A stretch of DNA of 56,723 bases from Planctomycetota bacterium (GTDB lineage Bacteria; Planctomycetota; Planctomycetia; Pirellulales; Thermoguttaceae), in contig JAKPGL010000068.1 of NCBI GenBank assembly GCA_029550925.1, positions 1 through 56,723 of the forward strand. The letters are read 5' to 3'. The notes below the pieces were generated by a model that worked only from the letters and a program-made list of their open reading frames with translations, had not been told where the DNA came from and did not search any database. The position numbers and the translations under genes were made by a program. This document shows, in pieces, positions 1-9,500 of this stretch (position 1 is its first letter; each line of letters opens with the position of its first letter).

Positions 1-206
1 CGATCCGCTTCCTCCCGAAGTTGACGAATCGCCTGCTCACGGGAAAGACCCTGTTTGCGAGCGTACTCGTCCACGGATTTCAAAAGCAACCGATATTCTT
101 CATCCTGGCGGGATTTCCACCAAGTGAACACCGACTGGCCTTGGCATCCCAAGACCAGCCCCAATAACACACACCCCCCGATCAACCGACATCCTGTTTT
201 CCGCAT
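1..206 (-). CDS. lipoprotein, partial at the left edge
   Basis: The reading frame starts at an ATG at 206 on the minus strand and runs off the left edge, so only the first 68 or so residues are visible. An AGGAGA ribosome binding site lies just upstream. The start reads MRKTGCRLIGGCVLLGLVLG followed by Cys-Gln: a positive N-region, a hydrophobic stretch and a lipobox ending LVLGC, so the protein should be lipid-anchored. The visible mature part is charged and helical (a WWKSRQDEEY stretch and LSREQAIRQLREE), with no recognisable domain. The next minus-strand gene upstream ends 126 bp away and may share a transcript. Function unknown. Confidence 0.7.
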   Translation of the reverse strand, partial: MRKTGCRLIGGCVLLGLVLGCQGQSVFTWWKSRQDEEYRLLLKSVDEYARKQGLSREQAIRQLREEAD

Positions 207-332
207 ACTTTTCTCCTAGGGACCCGAATAGGTGAGGCGTACGATTTTGGGGCGAACTATTCCACTTTGGGGTAACTTCCACCAATATCTCTTCTCTGTG
301 GGTGTTTAGCATTGCCCCATAGAGCAGTTTCC

Positions 333-1376
333 TTATGGGGGCGGCGGCTGGGCCGCGGACGAAACATCCGGAAGACTTTCTTCGGGGCTGAACAGTCCAT
401 CGTGTTGGGTCTGGGCCAGCCGGACCAGAAGGAGTTTCTGTTGGGGATCGCCGGAGGAGGTTTGGGTAAAAAAGTACCAACCCAGGCTCCCTTCTCGTTC
501 CGGCACACAGCTCAGCAGAAGGATTTCTCCGGGGGCCAAAAGGGAGCGGATCGCCAGATCGGGAAACATCTGCCTTTCTCGGCGGATCTCCACCCGGAAC
601 ATTCCCTGGTCTCCTACCCATCGCTGAGCTGGTTCTCCATAGTGGACTTCCGGGACAAGTTCCACCTGGACCCGGCCGTCGCGCATTGGCTGCGCATAGA
701 GTCCAAACAGCCCCTGGGCTTTCCGGAAGGTTTGCCCACCAACTCCCTGGGTTTCCGGTCGCAAAATGGTCATCTCGTCGTACAGTCCGGAAGCAATCAC
801 CTCACTCCGGCAACCGGGGCGCAAGGACAACCGTCGGCCGCTGATCCAGGGTTCCACCGTTTGGGCCTCTTCCACCCGCACCCGGTTTACACCTTCTTGT
901 TCAGCAGCAGAGGCAGAATCGCACATTTTCAGTAGCCGGGCCAAGCTGACCGGAACCGGCGTCCCTACTACCGCCGCCCGAAATCCGTTTTTCAACAACT
1001 CTCGACGGAGCGAAGCGGGCAGCGCCTGTTCATCCACCTGGGACCACAAGGTTTCATTGGCTTCCCGGTCGGCCAAAGGAACACGAACAAAAAATACCTC
1101 CAACCCCACCGCATCCGGCGGCATCTGGACCGGTCGGAGCAGAGTATTTTTTTGTTGGCTATAGGCCGTTACCGGACTACAGCCCCCAGCGGTTCCCATC
1201 CCGACCAGCAGCCCTCCCAAAGCCGCCCAGAGGGAGCCCCATTGGAAACCGTGGGCCGTTTTCCTTTTCCCTACGCGAACCACAGAAAATCCTTCCGGTT
1301 TTATGCCCCGCCAGAGCATGGAGCGTGCAGAACTCCCAGTCCCCGGCCAGCAAGGCTGGTTTCTCCACTTCACCAA
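333..1376 (-). CDS. predicted lipoprotein of unknown function
   Basis: A 347-residue frame. The first codons are TTG then GTG directly after AGAGG, and an ATG occurs 19 codons in (near 1319), so the start is uncertain. A hydrophobic segment (LWAALGGLLVGMGTAGG, roughly residues 49-65) ends in Cys, which fits a lipoprotein signal. The mature region has a beta-rich look (LEVFFVRVPL, VQVELVPEVHYGEP, GEILLLSCVPE) and a Pro-rich tail. I recognise no family. It may belong to the group of planctomycete envelope proteins with no assigned role. The preceding minus-strand gene ends 128 bp upstream; a TTGACT and TACTTT pair in that gap could be a promoter, but is weak. Confidence 0.7.
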   Translation of the reverse strand: MVKWRNQPCWPGTGSSARSMLWRGIKPEGFSVVRVGKRKTAHGFQWGSLWAALGGLLVGMGTAGGCSPVTAYSQQKNTLLRPVQMPPDAVGLEVFFVRVPLADREANETLWSQVDEQALPASLRRELLKNGFRAAVVGTPVPVSLARLLKMCDSASAAEQEGVNRVRVEEAQTVEPWISGRRLSLRPGCRSEVIASGLYDEMTILRPETQGVGGQTFRKAQGLFGLYAQPMRDGRVQVELVPEVHYGEPAQRWVGDQGMFRVEIRRERQMFPDLAIRSLLAPGEILLLSCVPEREGSLGWYFFTQTSSGDPQQKLLLVRLAQTQHDGLFSPEESLPDVSSAAQPPPP

Positions 1377-1504
1377 CCTCTTTCCTTCCCCAGCTCAGTT
1401 CGCCCGGGGGATTCAAAGGGGGGAAAAGTACCGGAATTGTTTTTCGGGAGTCAAGACAAAATGGAAAATATACACAAAATAAATTGACTAGATAGTTTGG
1501 CGGA

Positions 1505-3022
1505 CTATTTCCTCTGGGTCCATCTCGATCCCTCCACCCCCGCACAAAAAGCCTCGTAGGCTGCGGTCAGGTCTTGGAACGAGACCGGTTGCGGATGAAT
1601 CCACAGCCGGTAGCACAGCCGCACCGGTTGGCCCGGATGGAGCGTTTTCGGCCGAATCCCCGGCCAACCCACACACATCGCCCCATAATGTCGGGTTAGC
1701 CAGGTCGGCGGATAGTCTGGATGCTGGGGGTGGATCATAATGGCTGCCCCGCTCCGGAACGGACTTCCCAGCATTTTCGAGGTAAAATCGGCCCATTTGA
1801 GCCGGGTATCCAATAGGTCGTCGGTGGTTCGGCCCGTGGGCACGGTGATTTCGGTTTCTGATCGGCTGGAAGGGGCAAACCGGACGGTCAGCCCTCCGTA
1901 GCTTTTCTCCGGCGCCCCCCAGAGGGTAACCGGCTGATCGGTCGGTTCCAGATACAGAGCGATGTCCAGGGTACGATGTTTTCCGGCGTCGGCTCGATAG
2001 ACCCAGAACCATATCCGTTCCACCATCACCTTTTTCGATCCCACATACCAGCCATTTTCTACCCCCAACACCGCACAGACCGGCCCTGTCTGCCGGGCCA
2101 GCCAACGGACGAATTCCTGCCGGATCGTGGCGCCGGCCCAAAGATCGTGTTCCTTGCCTTCGATGACGATATGCGGCCAAGCCCAGAATAGACCGTGATG
2201 ATGGTAATGATCCTTGGGAAAGTCCTCGGTGAGCACTTCCCCTCGCAGACCGTATAAAGGATGCACATAACAGGCCCGGGTGCGTCGATGGTCTTTCTGG
2301 GGAACGGTTTCGTTGGTGATCGGGCCATGGTTATAGACCAACACTGGCCCTTGCCCTTCCCACAGACCAAGCGAAGCGGGACTTACCTCTTTGAATTGGA
2401 AGGCGGCCGAAGCGGAATGGCTGGCTTTTTGAAGACGATAGCGGATCACCGTTTCGGCGGCGCCCTCTGCGGGCGAGGATTTTTCGCCACGGGTGTTTTT
2501 TTCTTGGGTGGATTTTTGGGGCGAGGAGGGATTGTCTGCGATCTGTATCGCCAGTTGCCGGCGGTTTTCTGCAATTTGGCCGTCGCTTGCCAAGCCGGGC
2601 GCTATCTGCACCAACACCGACAGGGGAAACTGCGGACTCGTCGCGGAAGGGGTTTGCTTCGAGGGAAGACTTTCTATCGGAATAAGTTCCCAGCAGGCTT
2701 CTCCAGAATCGCCCTTTTCTGTGCCCAGTTTCTCTGGGGCCGGAAGGAGGGCTTCCAGGGGCAAGGCCCGGAGGGGTACTTCCAGGACCCAATCTTCCGT
2801 CTGGGGAGGGACTTCTGCGTGGGCCGCAAGCCCTCCTAGCCCCAACAGTAGCCCGGCCGTCCAGAGCAGCCGCCTTGTGAACGCCCGGCGCCGACGTTTG
2901 CCTAACTGCAACCTGAACCCCCGGGAAAAATTAGACGCCCGGAGTTTCCCTAAGACCAAAGAGGTTACGAAGATCCATGAAAAGGGCCATCTGATTCCAA
3001 GCCATTTCCAATCGGAGCGCAT
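1505..3022 (-). CDS. PmoA-like (DUF6807) exported protein
   Basis: About 505 residues from an ATG at 3022 that follows GGAGGG; an in-frame ATG at 3103 exists but has no good ribosome binding site. A hydrophobic leader lies near the N-terminus, then a second hydrophobic stretch ending AAHAEVPPQ, so export is likely. The C-terminal half carries the pattern of the family named methane oxygenase PmoA / DUF6807: PVLVYNHGPI, RACYVHPLYGLRGE, DHYHHHGLFWAWPHI, ending in SFQDLTAAYEAF. The name is historical; these planctomycete proteins are not methane monooxygenase subunits and their reaction is unknown. They are common next to sugar-degrading enzymes, which suggests a carbohydrate-related role (inference). 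The Pro/Ser-rich central part is variable. Confidence 0.8.
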   Translation of the reverse strand: MRSDWKWLGIRWPFSWIFVTSLVLGKLRASNFSRGFRLQLGKRRRRAFTRRLLWTAGLLLGLGGLAAHAEVPPQTEDWVLEVPLRALPLEALLPAPEKLGTEKGDSGEACWELIPIESLPSKQTPSATSPQFPLSVLVQIAPGLASDGQIAENRRQLAIQIADNPSSPQKSTQEKNTRGEKSSPAEGAAETVIRYRLQKASHSASAAFQFKEVSPASLGLWEGQGPVLVYNHGPITNETVPQKDHRRTRACYVHPLYGLRGEVLTEDFPKDHYHHHGLFWAWPHIVIEGKEHDLWAGATIRQEFVRWLARQTGPVCAVLGVENGWYVGSKKVMVERIWFWVYRADAGKHRTLDIALYLEPTDQPVTLWGAPEKSYGGLTVRFAPSSRSETEITVPTGRTTDDLLDTRLKWADFTSKMLGSPFRSGAAIMIHPQHPDYPPTWLTRHYGAMCVGWPGIRPKTLHPGQPVRLCYRLWIHPQPVSFQDLTAAYEAFCAGVEGSRWTQRK

Positions 3023-3535
3023 TGTTTCATCCCTCCAAATAGATAGTTCGGTTCCACTGCCGGCGGTCCAGGGAATATCGCTCTGGAGCAGCCGTATGCC
3101 CATTTTAACCCCTCTTTGATCCGCCGATCCACAACCGACCTGGGATTTTCCGTCCTGGCCGTCGCCATCGAGCCGGTGCTTTGGGCGCCGTCGAGCGTCG
3201 TTCGGGCCCCCATCCCCAAGACCCCGGTGGAAGCAATAGTGATCTTATATACATGATTCGGTGCGTTCTCCCCTATGTTACAATTAAAGTATCGCTTGGG
3301 TCGTTTGAAGGAGGCAGAACCACGTCCTGTTCCTCCTACGCAAGCGGGATACCAAAATGGGGGGAAAACCTCGGAAAACCAGAGTGCTGCTTGCGGAGGA
3401 GCAGCGGGTCCCTCTGCTCGGCGAAGACGGTGCGGGACCGGAGCAGGATTCCCGGAGACCTTGACGGAGAAAGCCGCCGTTGCGGAACAGACGTTTGGGG
3501 CGACCATTGCCAACCTGGGAAGGGAGGAACCGATC
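3023..3535. other. intergenic region between divergent genes
   Basis: About 510 bp between the minus-strand PmoA-like gene and the plus-strand zinc-ribbon gene. An AT-rich patch around 3240-3290 (ttatatacatg, ttacaattaaag) is the likeliest place for promoters. Open frames cross it, including one running into the zinc-ribbon gene from 3275, but they lack a ribosome binding site and have no domain. Confidence 0.4.
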
Positions 3536-4222
3536 ATGACCATCCAATTTCTGTGTCCGAATGGCCATGCGATTCGATGTTCGGAGGAACAGGCCGGGCG
3601 GGCGGCGAAGTGTCCCAAGTGCGGCGTGAAATTTCGGGTTCCCCGCTTGGAGGACCTGGCCGGCGTCGAACCGCCCACCGCAGCCGCTCTCTCCGAACCC
3701 CCGACGCCGGTTGCCGCGGAAGAACAGATTGAGTTTCTCTGTCCGAATGGGCATCGGCTATTCGGTCCAGCCCGACTCCAAGGGCAGCCCGGCCAATGCC
3801 CCGAATGCGGCGTCAAGTTCCGCATTCCTTCCTATGATGAGATCGACGAAGAAGAGGAAACCTCGGCCGAGCAAGACCTGATCCAGCTCAGCCGAGCAGA
3901 GGAGCACACCGATGCGGGCCTCGTGCTGGATGAAGGCGTCGAAGCCGAACCGATTTGGGACGAGAGCCTGGAAGGAATCGGCCCCCTGGTGGCTCGCCTC
4001 TGGGAACGAAAAAAGCAGGAGGCCGTCCTGGAACTGGAGTTTGAAGACGGATATACCTTGACGCCCGATCGGTTTTTGGCCGCCTCTGCGTCCGGCGCCT
4101 ATGGTTTGTTTGCCGTCGAAGAGCCGGACGGCACTTATACGCTCACCGCAATCGCCTGGAGTTCGGTACGTCGGGTGCGATTGCGTGGTGCGTCCGCCCT
4201 TCCCGCCGACTTCCAGACATAA
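3536..4222 (+). CDS. tandem CPxCG zinc-ribbon protein
   Basis: 228 residues from an ATG at 3536 after GGGAGG. Two similar N-terminal zinc ribbons are seen: residues 6-36 with Cys7, His11, Cys26 and Cys29 (CPNGH ... CPKCGVKF), and residues 68-98 with Cys69, His72, Cys88 and Cys91 (CPNGH ... CPECGVKF). An acidic linker (DEIDEEEETSAEQD) follows, then a C-terminal region of about 80 residues that starts GPLVARLWERKKQEA and ends with a predicted beta-rich part (EDGYTLTPDRFLA, GTYTLTAIAW). Planctomycetes have many proteins with this type of ribbon at the N-terminus; it probably binds a structural zinc. Function of the C-terminal domain unknown. It is encoded alone. Confidence 0.75.
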   Translation: MTIQFLCPNGHAIRCSEEQAGRAAKCPKCGVKFRVPRLEDLAGVEPPTAAALSEPPTPVAAEEQIEFLCPNGHRLFGPARLQGQPGQCPECGVKFRIPSYDEIDEEEETSAEQDLIQLSRAEEHTDAGLVLDEGVEAEPIWDESLEGIGPLVARLWERKKQEAVLELEFEDGYTLTPDRFLAASASGAYGLFAVEEPDGTYTLTAIAWSSVRRVRLRGASALPADFQT

Positions 4223-5005
4223 CTCTCCGATCCGTGTTACCTGCTAAGGAGAATCCCAAGGGAAGAAAACCTTTCGCGCCATAAGCAGAAATGTTAGGGG
4301 TTGATGGTATCCAATCGGCCCAGGAACCCCACATAGATCGGGTAGCGAAAGAGCTTTGCTGGTTCCAAAGAAATGGCGGCGAGCCGACTCGATACAGTCT
4401 CCCAGGGAGTGTGGATGGTCGAAAAAGGACATTTGGGACGGAAGATGGTGGTAGGTTTTTACCGATACGACAGTTAAGTCGGCCCAGAGAAGCTGGCATC
4501 CGAAGCACTACCCCAGAACCCCGACACAGCGTTTTTTATTCGACAATTTTATCCGAAGCCTAGCGAACGTCTTTTCCTTTCCCGCTGGGAAACGACGCTT
4601 GTTTCCCCCAGGCAGGGCCAAAAAATATAGGGCGTAAGAACCAGGGGGATTCGCTTTCCGAAAGGTCTCTGGAAAGGGGGTGAGGGGCAGGAGAGTATCT
4701 GTCGGCCTGGTCCCCAGGGAAATTGGGGGCGATTGGGCTGCCGGTGGGGTTCCCTTCCTTGCCCGTCGGATGGTATATTGGAATCCCTAACAGGGGGTAA
4801 CTCCTTTGGGCAAGCCTCCTGCATGAATCCGTTTCATTTAGCTATGCTGGTAGAAGTGGAGCGGATCCTCGCAGAAGGTCGGTTTCAGGGTTCCCGCCAG
4901 GTCGGTTTAGCCGTGGTGGGGAGGTTGGGGTTTTGCTCCCCAAGAAGGGGGCATTTTGGCTTGGAGTGATCGGATCGGACGCCGCCGACTTCTCCGAGGG
5001 TCAGA
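4223..5005. other. long intergenic region
   Basis: About 780 bp with no convincing full gene. It holds the short open frame at 4823-4969 described separately. I see no tRNA, clear terminator or inverted repeat. Confidence 0.4.
4823..4969 (+). pseudogene. possible remnant of a small HTH protein
   Basis: A 48-residue frame starting MNPFHLAMLVEVERILAEGR. The text VEVERILAEGRF followed by SRQVGLAVVGRLG resembles the start of small homeodomain-like HTH proteins, where LAEGRLS, an R/K-rich helix and LAGVSRGTV follow each other. Here two extra residues (QG) interrupt the pattern and the recognition helix (GVSRGTV) is distorted, as expected of a decayed copy. There is no strong ribosome binding site. 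The resemblance is from memory of the motif, so this is a tentative call; it could also be chance. Confidence 0.25.
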
Positions 5006-6259
5006 ATGTTGGACAATATCCACTTTTCGACGCCATTCCGTCTATCAACGACTATGGGAAAGAGCACATACACTGAGAACGTTTTATCCGAACCGCCCCG
5101 AACCACTCGAAAAATAAACGTCTCTTCGGACGCCCCCCCGCCGCCCGGAGACGGCGGGGCCCAAGAACATTTCTGGGAAGTGCGGATTTGGACCGGCATG
5201 TGTCCGTCGGGCTGGTTTCGGCTGTTGTGGCAGAACCGGTTTGCCATCGATCCGAGCCGATGGGCCATGGCCGCTCTGCACTGCTTCTTTTCTGTGTGTT
5301 GGAACTTTCCTCTGTGGTTGTTGCAGGAGGTGCTTTACGGTCGGCAGATTCGGCAGACGCGGTTGGTGGAAGACCCGCTGTTTGTACTGGGCCATTGGCG
5401 ATCGGGAACCACGCTGCTGCACGAACTTTTGGTGAGCGATCCCCGCCATACCTATCCCGATACCTACGCTTCCTTTTGCCCGAACCATTTTCTATTTTCC
5501 CGGCCGTGGATCACCTGGTGGCTTCAGTGGTTTTTGCCGCCCAAACGCCCGATGGACAATATGTTGGTCCATTGGGACGCCCCGCAAGAAGATGAATGGG
5601 CCTTGTGCAATATGGGGCTTCCTTCGCCCTATCTGACGTTGGCCTTCCCCAACCACGGCCCCCAGTTCCAAGAGTATCTGGACTTGCGGGAGTTGTCCCC
5701 CGAAGCCCTGGCCGAGTGGAAACAGGCCTTCTATCGCTTCCTCCAAGCCTTGACCGTGCAGTCGCCCAAACGGATTGTGCTGAAATCGCCGCCGCACACG
5801 GCCCGTCTCCGGGTGCTGGCGGAGATGTTTCCCAAGGCGAGGTTTGTCCACATCGTCCGGGACCCTTACGCCCTGTTTCCATCGACGATGAAGACCTGGC
5901 AGCGGCTCTACCGGTATCATGGACTCCAAGTCCCCCGCTATGAAGGTCTGGAGGAACATGTATTCAGCACCCTGCTTCGGATGTACGAAGCGTTTGAGGA
6001 GGACCGTAAGCTGATCGACCCGGACCGATTTTGCGAACTCCGGTATGAAGATTTGGTGCGGGACCCGGTGCATGAAATGGAACAGATTTATATCAAGCTA
6101 GACCTGGGCGATTTTGAGGCGGCCCGCCCGGCCGTCGAAGCCTACGCCGCCCGAAGCCAACATTATCAAGTCAACCGTCACGAGCTTACCCCCGAACTGA
6201 AGGCAAAAATCGCCCAACGCTGGCAAACCTATTTCCAACGCTACGGATACCCTCCCTAA
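5006..6259 (+). CDS. sulfotransferase family protein
   Basis: 417 residues, start ATG at 5006 after GAGGG (an ATG at 5054 is also possible). Members of this fold (Sulfotransfer_3 type) move a sulfuryl group from PAPS to a hydroxyl or amino group. The 5'-phosphosulfate-binding loop is visible near residue 128 (LGHWRSGTTLLHELL) and the 3'-phosphate-binding strand-loop near residue 281 (VHIVRDPYALFPST). A KSPPH motif precedes the latter. A tryptophan-rich hydrophobic stretch near residues 88-105 (ALHCFFSVCWNFPLWLL) may associate with the membrane. The acceptor is unknown; planctomycetes and related groups carry several such enzymes, possibly acting on lipids or polysaccharides. No sulfatase or PAPS gene is adjacent. 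Confidence 0.85.
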   Translation: MLDNIHFSTPFRLSTTMGKSTYTENVLSEPPRTTRKINVSSDAPPPPGDGGAQEHFWEVRIWTGMCPSGWFRLLWQNRFAIDPSRWAMAALHCFFSVCWNFPLWLLQEVLYGRQIRQTRLVEDPLFVLGHWRSGTTLLHELLVSDPRHTYPDTYASFCPNHFLFSRPWITWWLQWFLPPKRPMDNMLVHWDAPQEDEWALCNMGLPSPYLTLAFPNHGPQFQEYLDLRELSPEALAEWKQAFYRFLQALTVQSPKRIVLKSPPHTARLRVLAEMFPKARFVHIVRDPYALFPSTMKTWQRLYRYHGLQVPRYEGLEEHVFSTLLRMYEAFEEDRKLIDPDRFCELRYEDLVRDPVHEMEQIYIKLDLGDFEAARPAVEAYAARSQHYQVNRHELTPELKAKIAQRWQTYFQRYGYPP

Positions 6260-6503
6260 CCCGGCTTCCCGCCATATTCCCTGCATCGCCCGCCCCATAA
6301 TCGACCTTTGAACAGCCAATCGAACAGATCCGTCCACGGAAGGCCCCAAAATAGACCGTCTCCGAGGCCACGGCGTTTATCCATTCCAAGATCAATCTAC
6401 TGTGCAAAGGTCCGACCTGTAAAAGATCGTCGTTTCCCTTTCCAGGTCAACGGGAAACGGCGATTCCAAGCTCCATCCTTATTCCCCTTCATGGAGAACT
6501 GCT

Positions 6504-9500
6504 ATGAATACGCCCACTTCGCTTCATGCGTTACACGCTCAAAAAACTTCTTTCCCTCTTCCATCCGACAATTTCATGGCAGATACTCCCGGAAAGTTTG
6601 GGCAAGAATGGGGCTGTTTGGTATTCTTGGTATTCCTCATCGTACTGGGCCTTTGGGACCTTCCCATACTGGCTGCCGAAAAACCACCGGCCCAGACGGC
6701 CCAAATCCCATTTTGTCAGCCCTGGGACCAGCCGTATCAGGCAGAAAACGCCGTCGGCAAGCACGTGCTGGGGCTGTGGACGTTTGACTCGGACAGCAAT
6801 GGAAAGGACCAAAGCGGCCGGGGGCATGACGCCACACTCCAAGGCGCCCGACTGGCGCCCAACGGTCGGTTCGGCGGCGCATTGGAATGTTTTCCCGGTT
6901 GGCCGGTGGAGGACAAGCCTCATCGGGCCTTTGTGCCGGCCAAACCAGAGCTTTCGCCCCGAGGACCGTTCAGCCTGGAACTTTGGTTCTGCCCAAAACC
7001 GGAACTGGCAAAGCTGGAGGCCGAAGCCTATCTGGTGGACAAAAAATATGTTGCCCATGCCGATTACCAACTGGTGATGACCCAGCCGGATCGTTCCGGC
7101 GCCCGGGGCCTGCGTATGAGCTTGGGCTTTGGGCAAGAGTCGGACACCTGGTACGCCCCGGCCCGACGGTGGGAACCGGGACGATGGTATCATCTGGCCT
7201 TCACCTACGACGGCCAGGGGACCGGCGTGTTTTACCTAAACGGCACACCGATCAGCCAAAGCACCCATCCGGGCCGACAGGGCATTGTTCCCGGCACGCA
7301 TGGCCTATCCATCGGCGATCGGTTGGGCAGCCGGTATGCCGGCTTTCCAGGCCTGATCGACCAGGTGCGCCTGTGTGAAGGGGTGCTGGAATTTCGGCCG
7401 GTTGCTGTGGAGACAGTTTCGGACCGACGGGTTTTTCTCCGCATGGAGCCGGACGTGCAACTCCGATTGCAAATTGCCAACCTGCGCAAAGAGCCGATGG
7501 AGGCGCTAACGGTTCGGCTTTCGCTAAAGGACATGCCGCCGGAAGAAAGAAAGTTGGAAAACCTTCAGCCTGGTCAAAAGGCGGAGATTTCCTATCGGCT
7601 GGACACCCGGCTTCGGCCGGATGAATATCCGCTGCATGTAGAAATTTTTAGTGCTGGCCAAGGCGCCGAGCCGATGGCCGCCCAGACGATTCGGCTTCGG
7701 ATTGTGCCTCGGCCAGCGCCGGACCGGATGCCGGTGGTCATGTGGGGCGGTCGGCCGGGCCAGCCGGGCGAAATCGAGCGCCTCAAACAGATCGGGTTTA
7801 CCCATGCCCTGGGCCTTGGCGTCAACTACGCCAGCATTTTCGAGGCGGGCCAACCGATCGACCCTCTGCCGCCGGAAACCTTGGAAACCCAAAAACGACT
7901 TCTGGACGAGGCGTTGGCCGCCGATCTTACCATTGCCATTTCCCTTTCGCCCGGAAGCTGGCTTCGCAGCAAGGAGCAATTTCGGCGGGTGGGGCGGGAC
8001 GGCAAACCTGGCCGGAAAGAGGATATTTGTGCGCTTTACCCTGGCCTGGACGCCTTTTGCCAGAATGTGGGGATTTCGGCGGCCAAGGCGTTTGGCCGAT
8101 TCCCAGCCTTCGGCGCCGCCTTGGTGCATTCGGAAGTGCGGGACGCCGCTGCTCCCTGTTTCCACCAGCACGATCGGGAGGCGTTTCGCCGGGCTACCGG
8201 CCTGGAAATCCCTCCAGAGGTAGCCAGCCCACGGGGCGTGGATTACCGGCGCCTGGCCCAATTCCCCCAGGACCGGGTCATCCCCGACGATCATCCCTTG
8301 CTGGTCTATTACCGATGGTATTGGAAACAGGGCGACGGCTGGAACGGCCTGAACACCGCTCTATGCCGGGGACTGCGAACCGGCCTGAGGCCGGACTTCT
8401 GGATTTGGCACGATCCGGCCGTCCGAGTGGCCAAGGTGTATGGTTCGGGCGGTCAGGTGGATGTGCTTTCCCAATGGACCTATTCGTATCCGGACCCGAT
8501 CCGGATCGGCCTGGCAACGGATGAACTTCTAACCATGGCCGACGGCGCAAACCCAAGCGCTTCCGGGGTCAATCAGAGCGGTTCCGAGGGCAACCCGTCC
8601 GGTCCGGGGGCCAATCAGGCCGGTCCCGGCGGTCCGCAGCAGGTGATGAAAATGACGCAGATCATCTGGTACCGAAGCCAGACCGCCCCCGAACCGAAAC
8701 CGGGCCAAGACGCCCCCAGCTACCAGGCCCGTTGGGAGATCGAGCAGCCGGACGCCCCATTTATCACCATCGCCCCGATGCATTTGCGGGAGGCGTTTTG
8801 GACGAAAATCGCCCGCCCCATTCAAGGCATCATGTACCACGGCTGGGAGTCCCTTGTGCCGTGCGAAGGGCACAGCGGCTATCGTTATACGCATCCGCAG
8901 ACGCAGCATGAACTGGCCCGGCTCATTCGAGAGGTGGTGGAACCTCTGGGGCCGATGCTTCGGCAGGTGCCGGCTGCGCGGAGCGACGTGGTCATGCTGG
9001 AAAGTTTTACCTCCGAGATGTTCGCCGGCCGGGGCACTTTCGGTTGGGGCGGTTCCTGGGCCGGCGATTGCTGGCATGTGCTCCAATGGGCGCACCTGCA
9101 AACCGACATCCTCTTCGATGAAACGATTGCGGCCGGCGGGCTGGAAGGTCGCCGCGTCCTGGTCATGCCCGATTGCGATGTGCTCTGCCGAAGCGTGGTC
9201 GAACGAGTGCGGGCCTTCCAGCAGGCAGGTGGCATCCTTGTAGGGGACGAGCGTCTTTGCCCGGCCCTCAAGCCGGACATCGTACTGCCGGTCTATCAGC
9301 GCACCGGACACAACGCCAAGGACAAAGCGGCCTTGCAGGCCCTGGCCGCCCAATTGCGCCAGCAATTGGACTCCCGATACACCCGCCGGCTAGATACCGA
9401 CAACCCGGATGTGATCCCCTATCGCCGGGCGTATAAATCGGCTGAGTATGTGTTCCTGGTGAACGATCGTCGGCAGTACGGCAACTATGTAGGTCATCAT

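Noticed and set aside
1505-3022. Reading the PmoA name as evidence for methane oxidation
   Set aside because: The family name is historical; no methane monooxygenase subunits or metal-site features are present.
3275-3535. An 87-codon in-frame extension of the zinc-ribbon gene
   Set aside because: The extension has no ribosome binding site and no domain, while the ATG at 3536 follows GGGAGG and begins directly at the first zinc ribbon.
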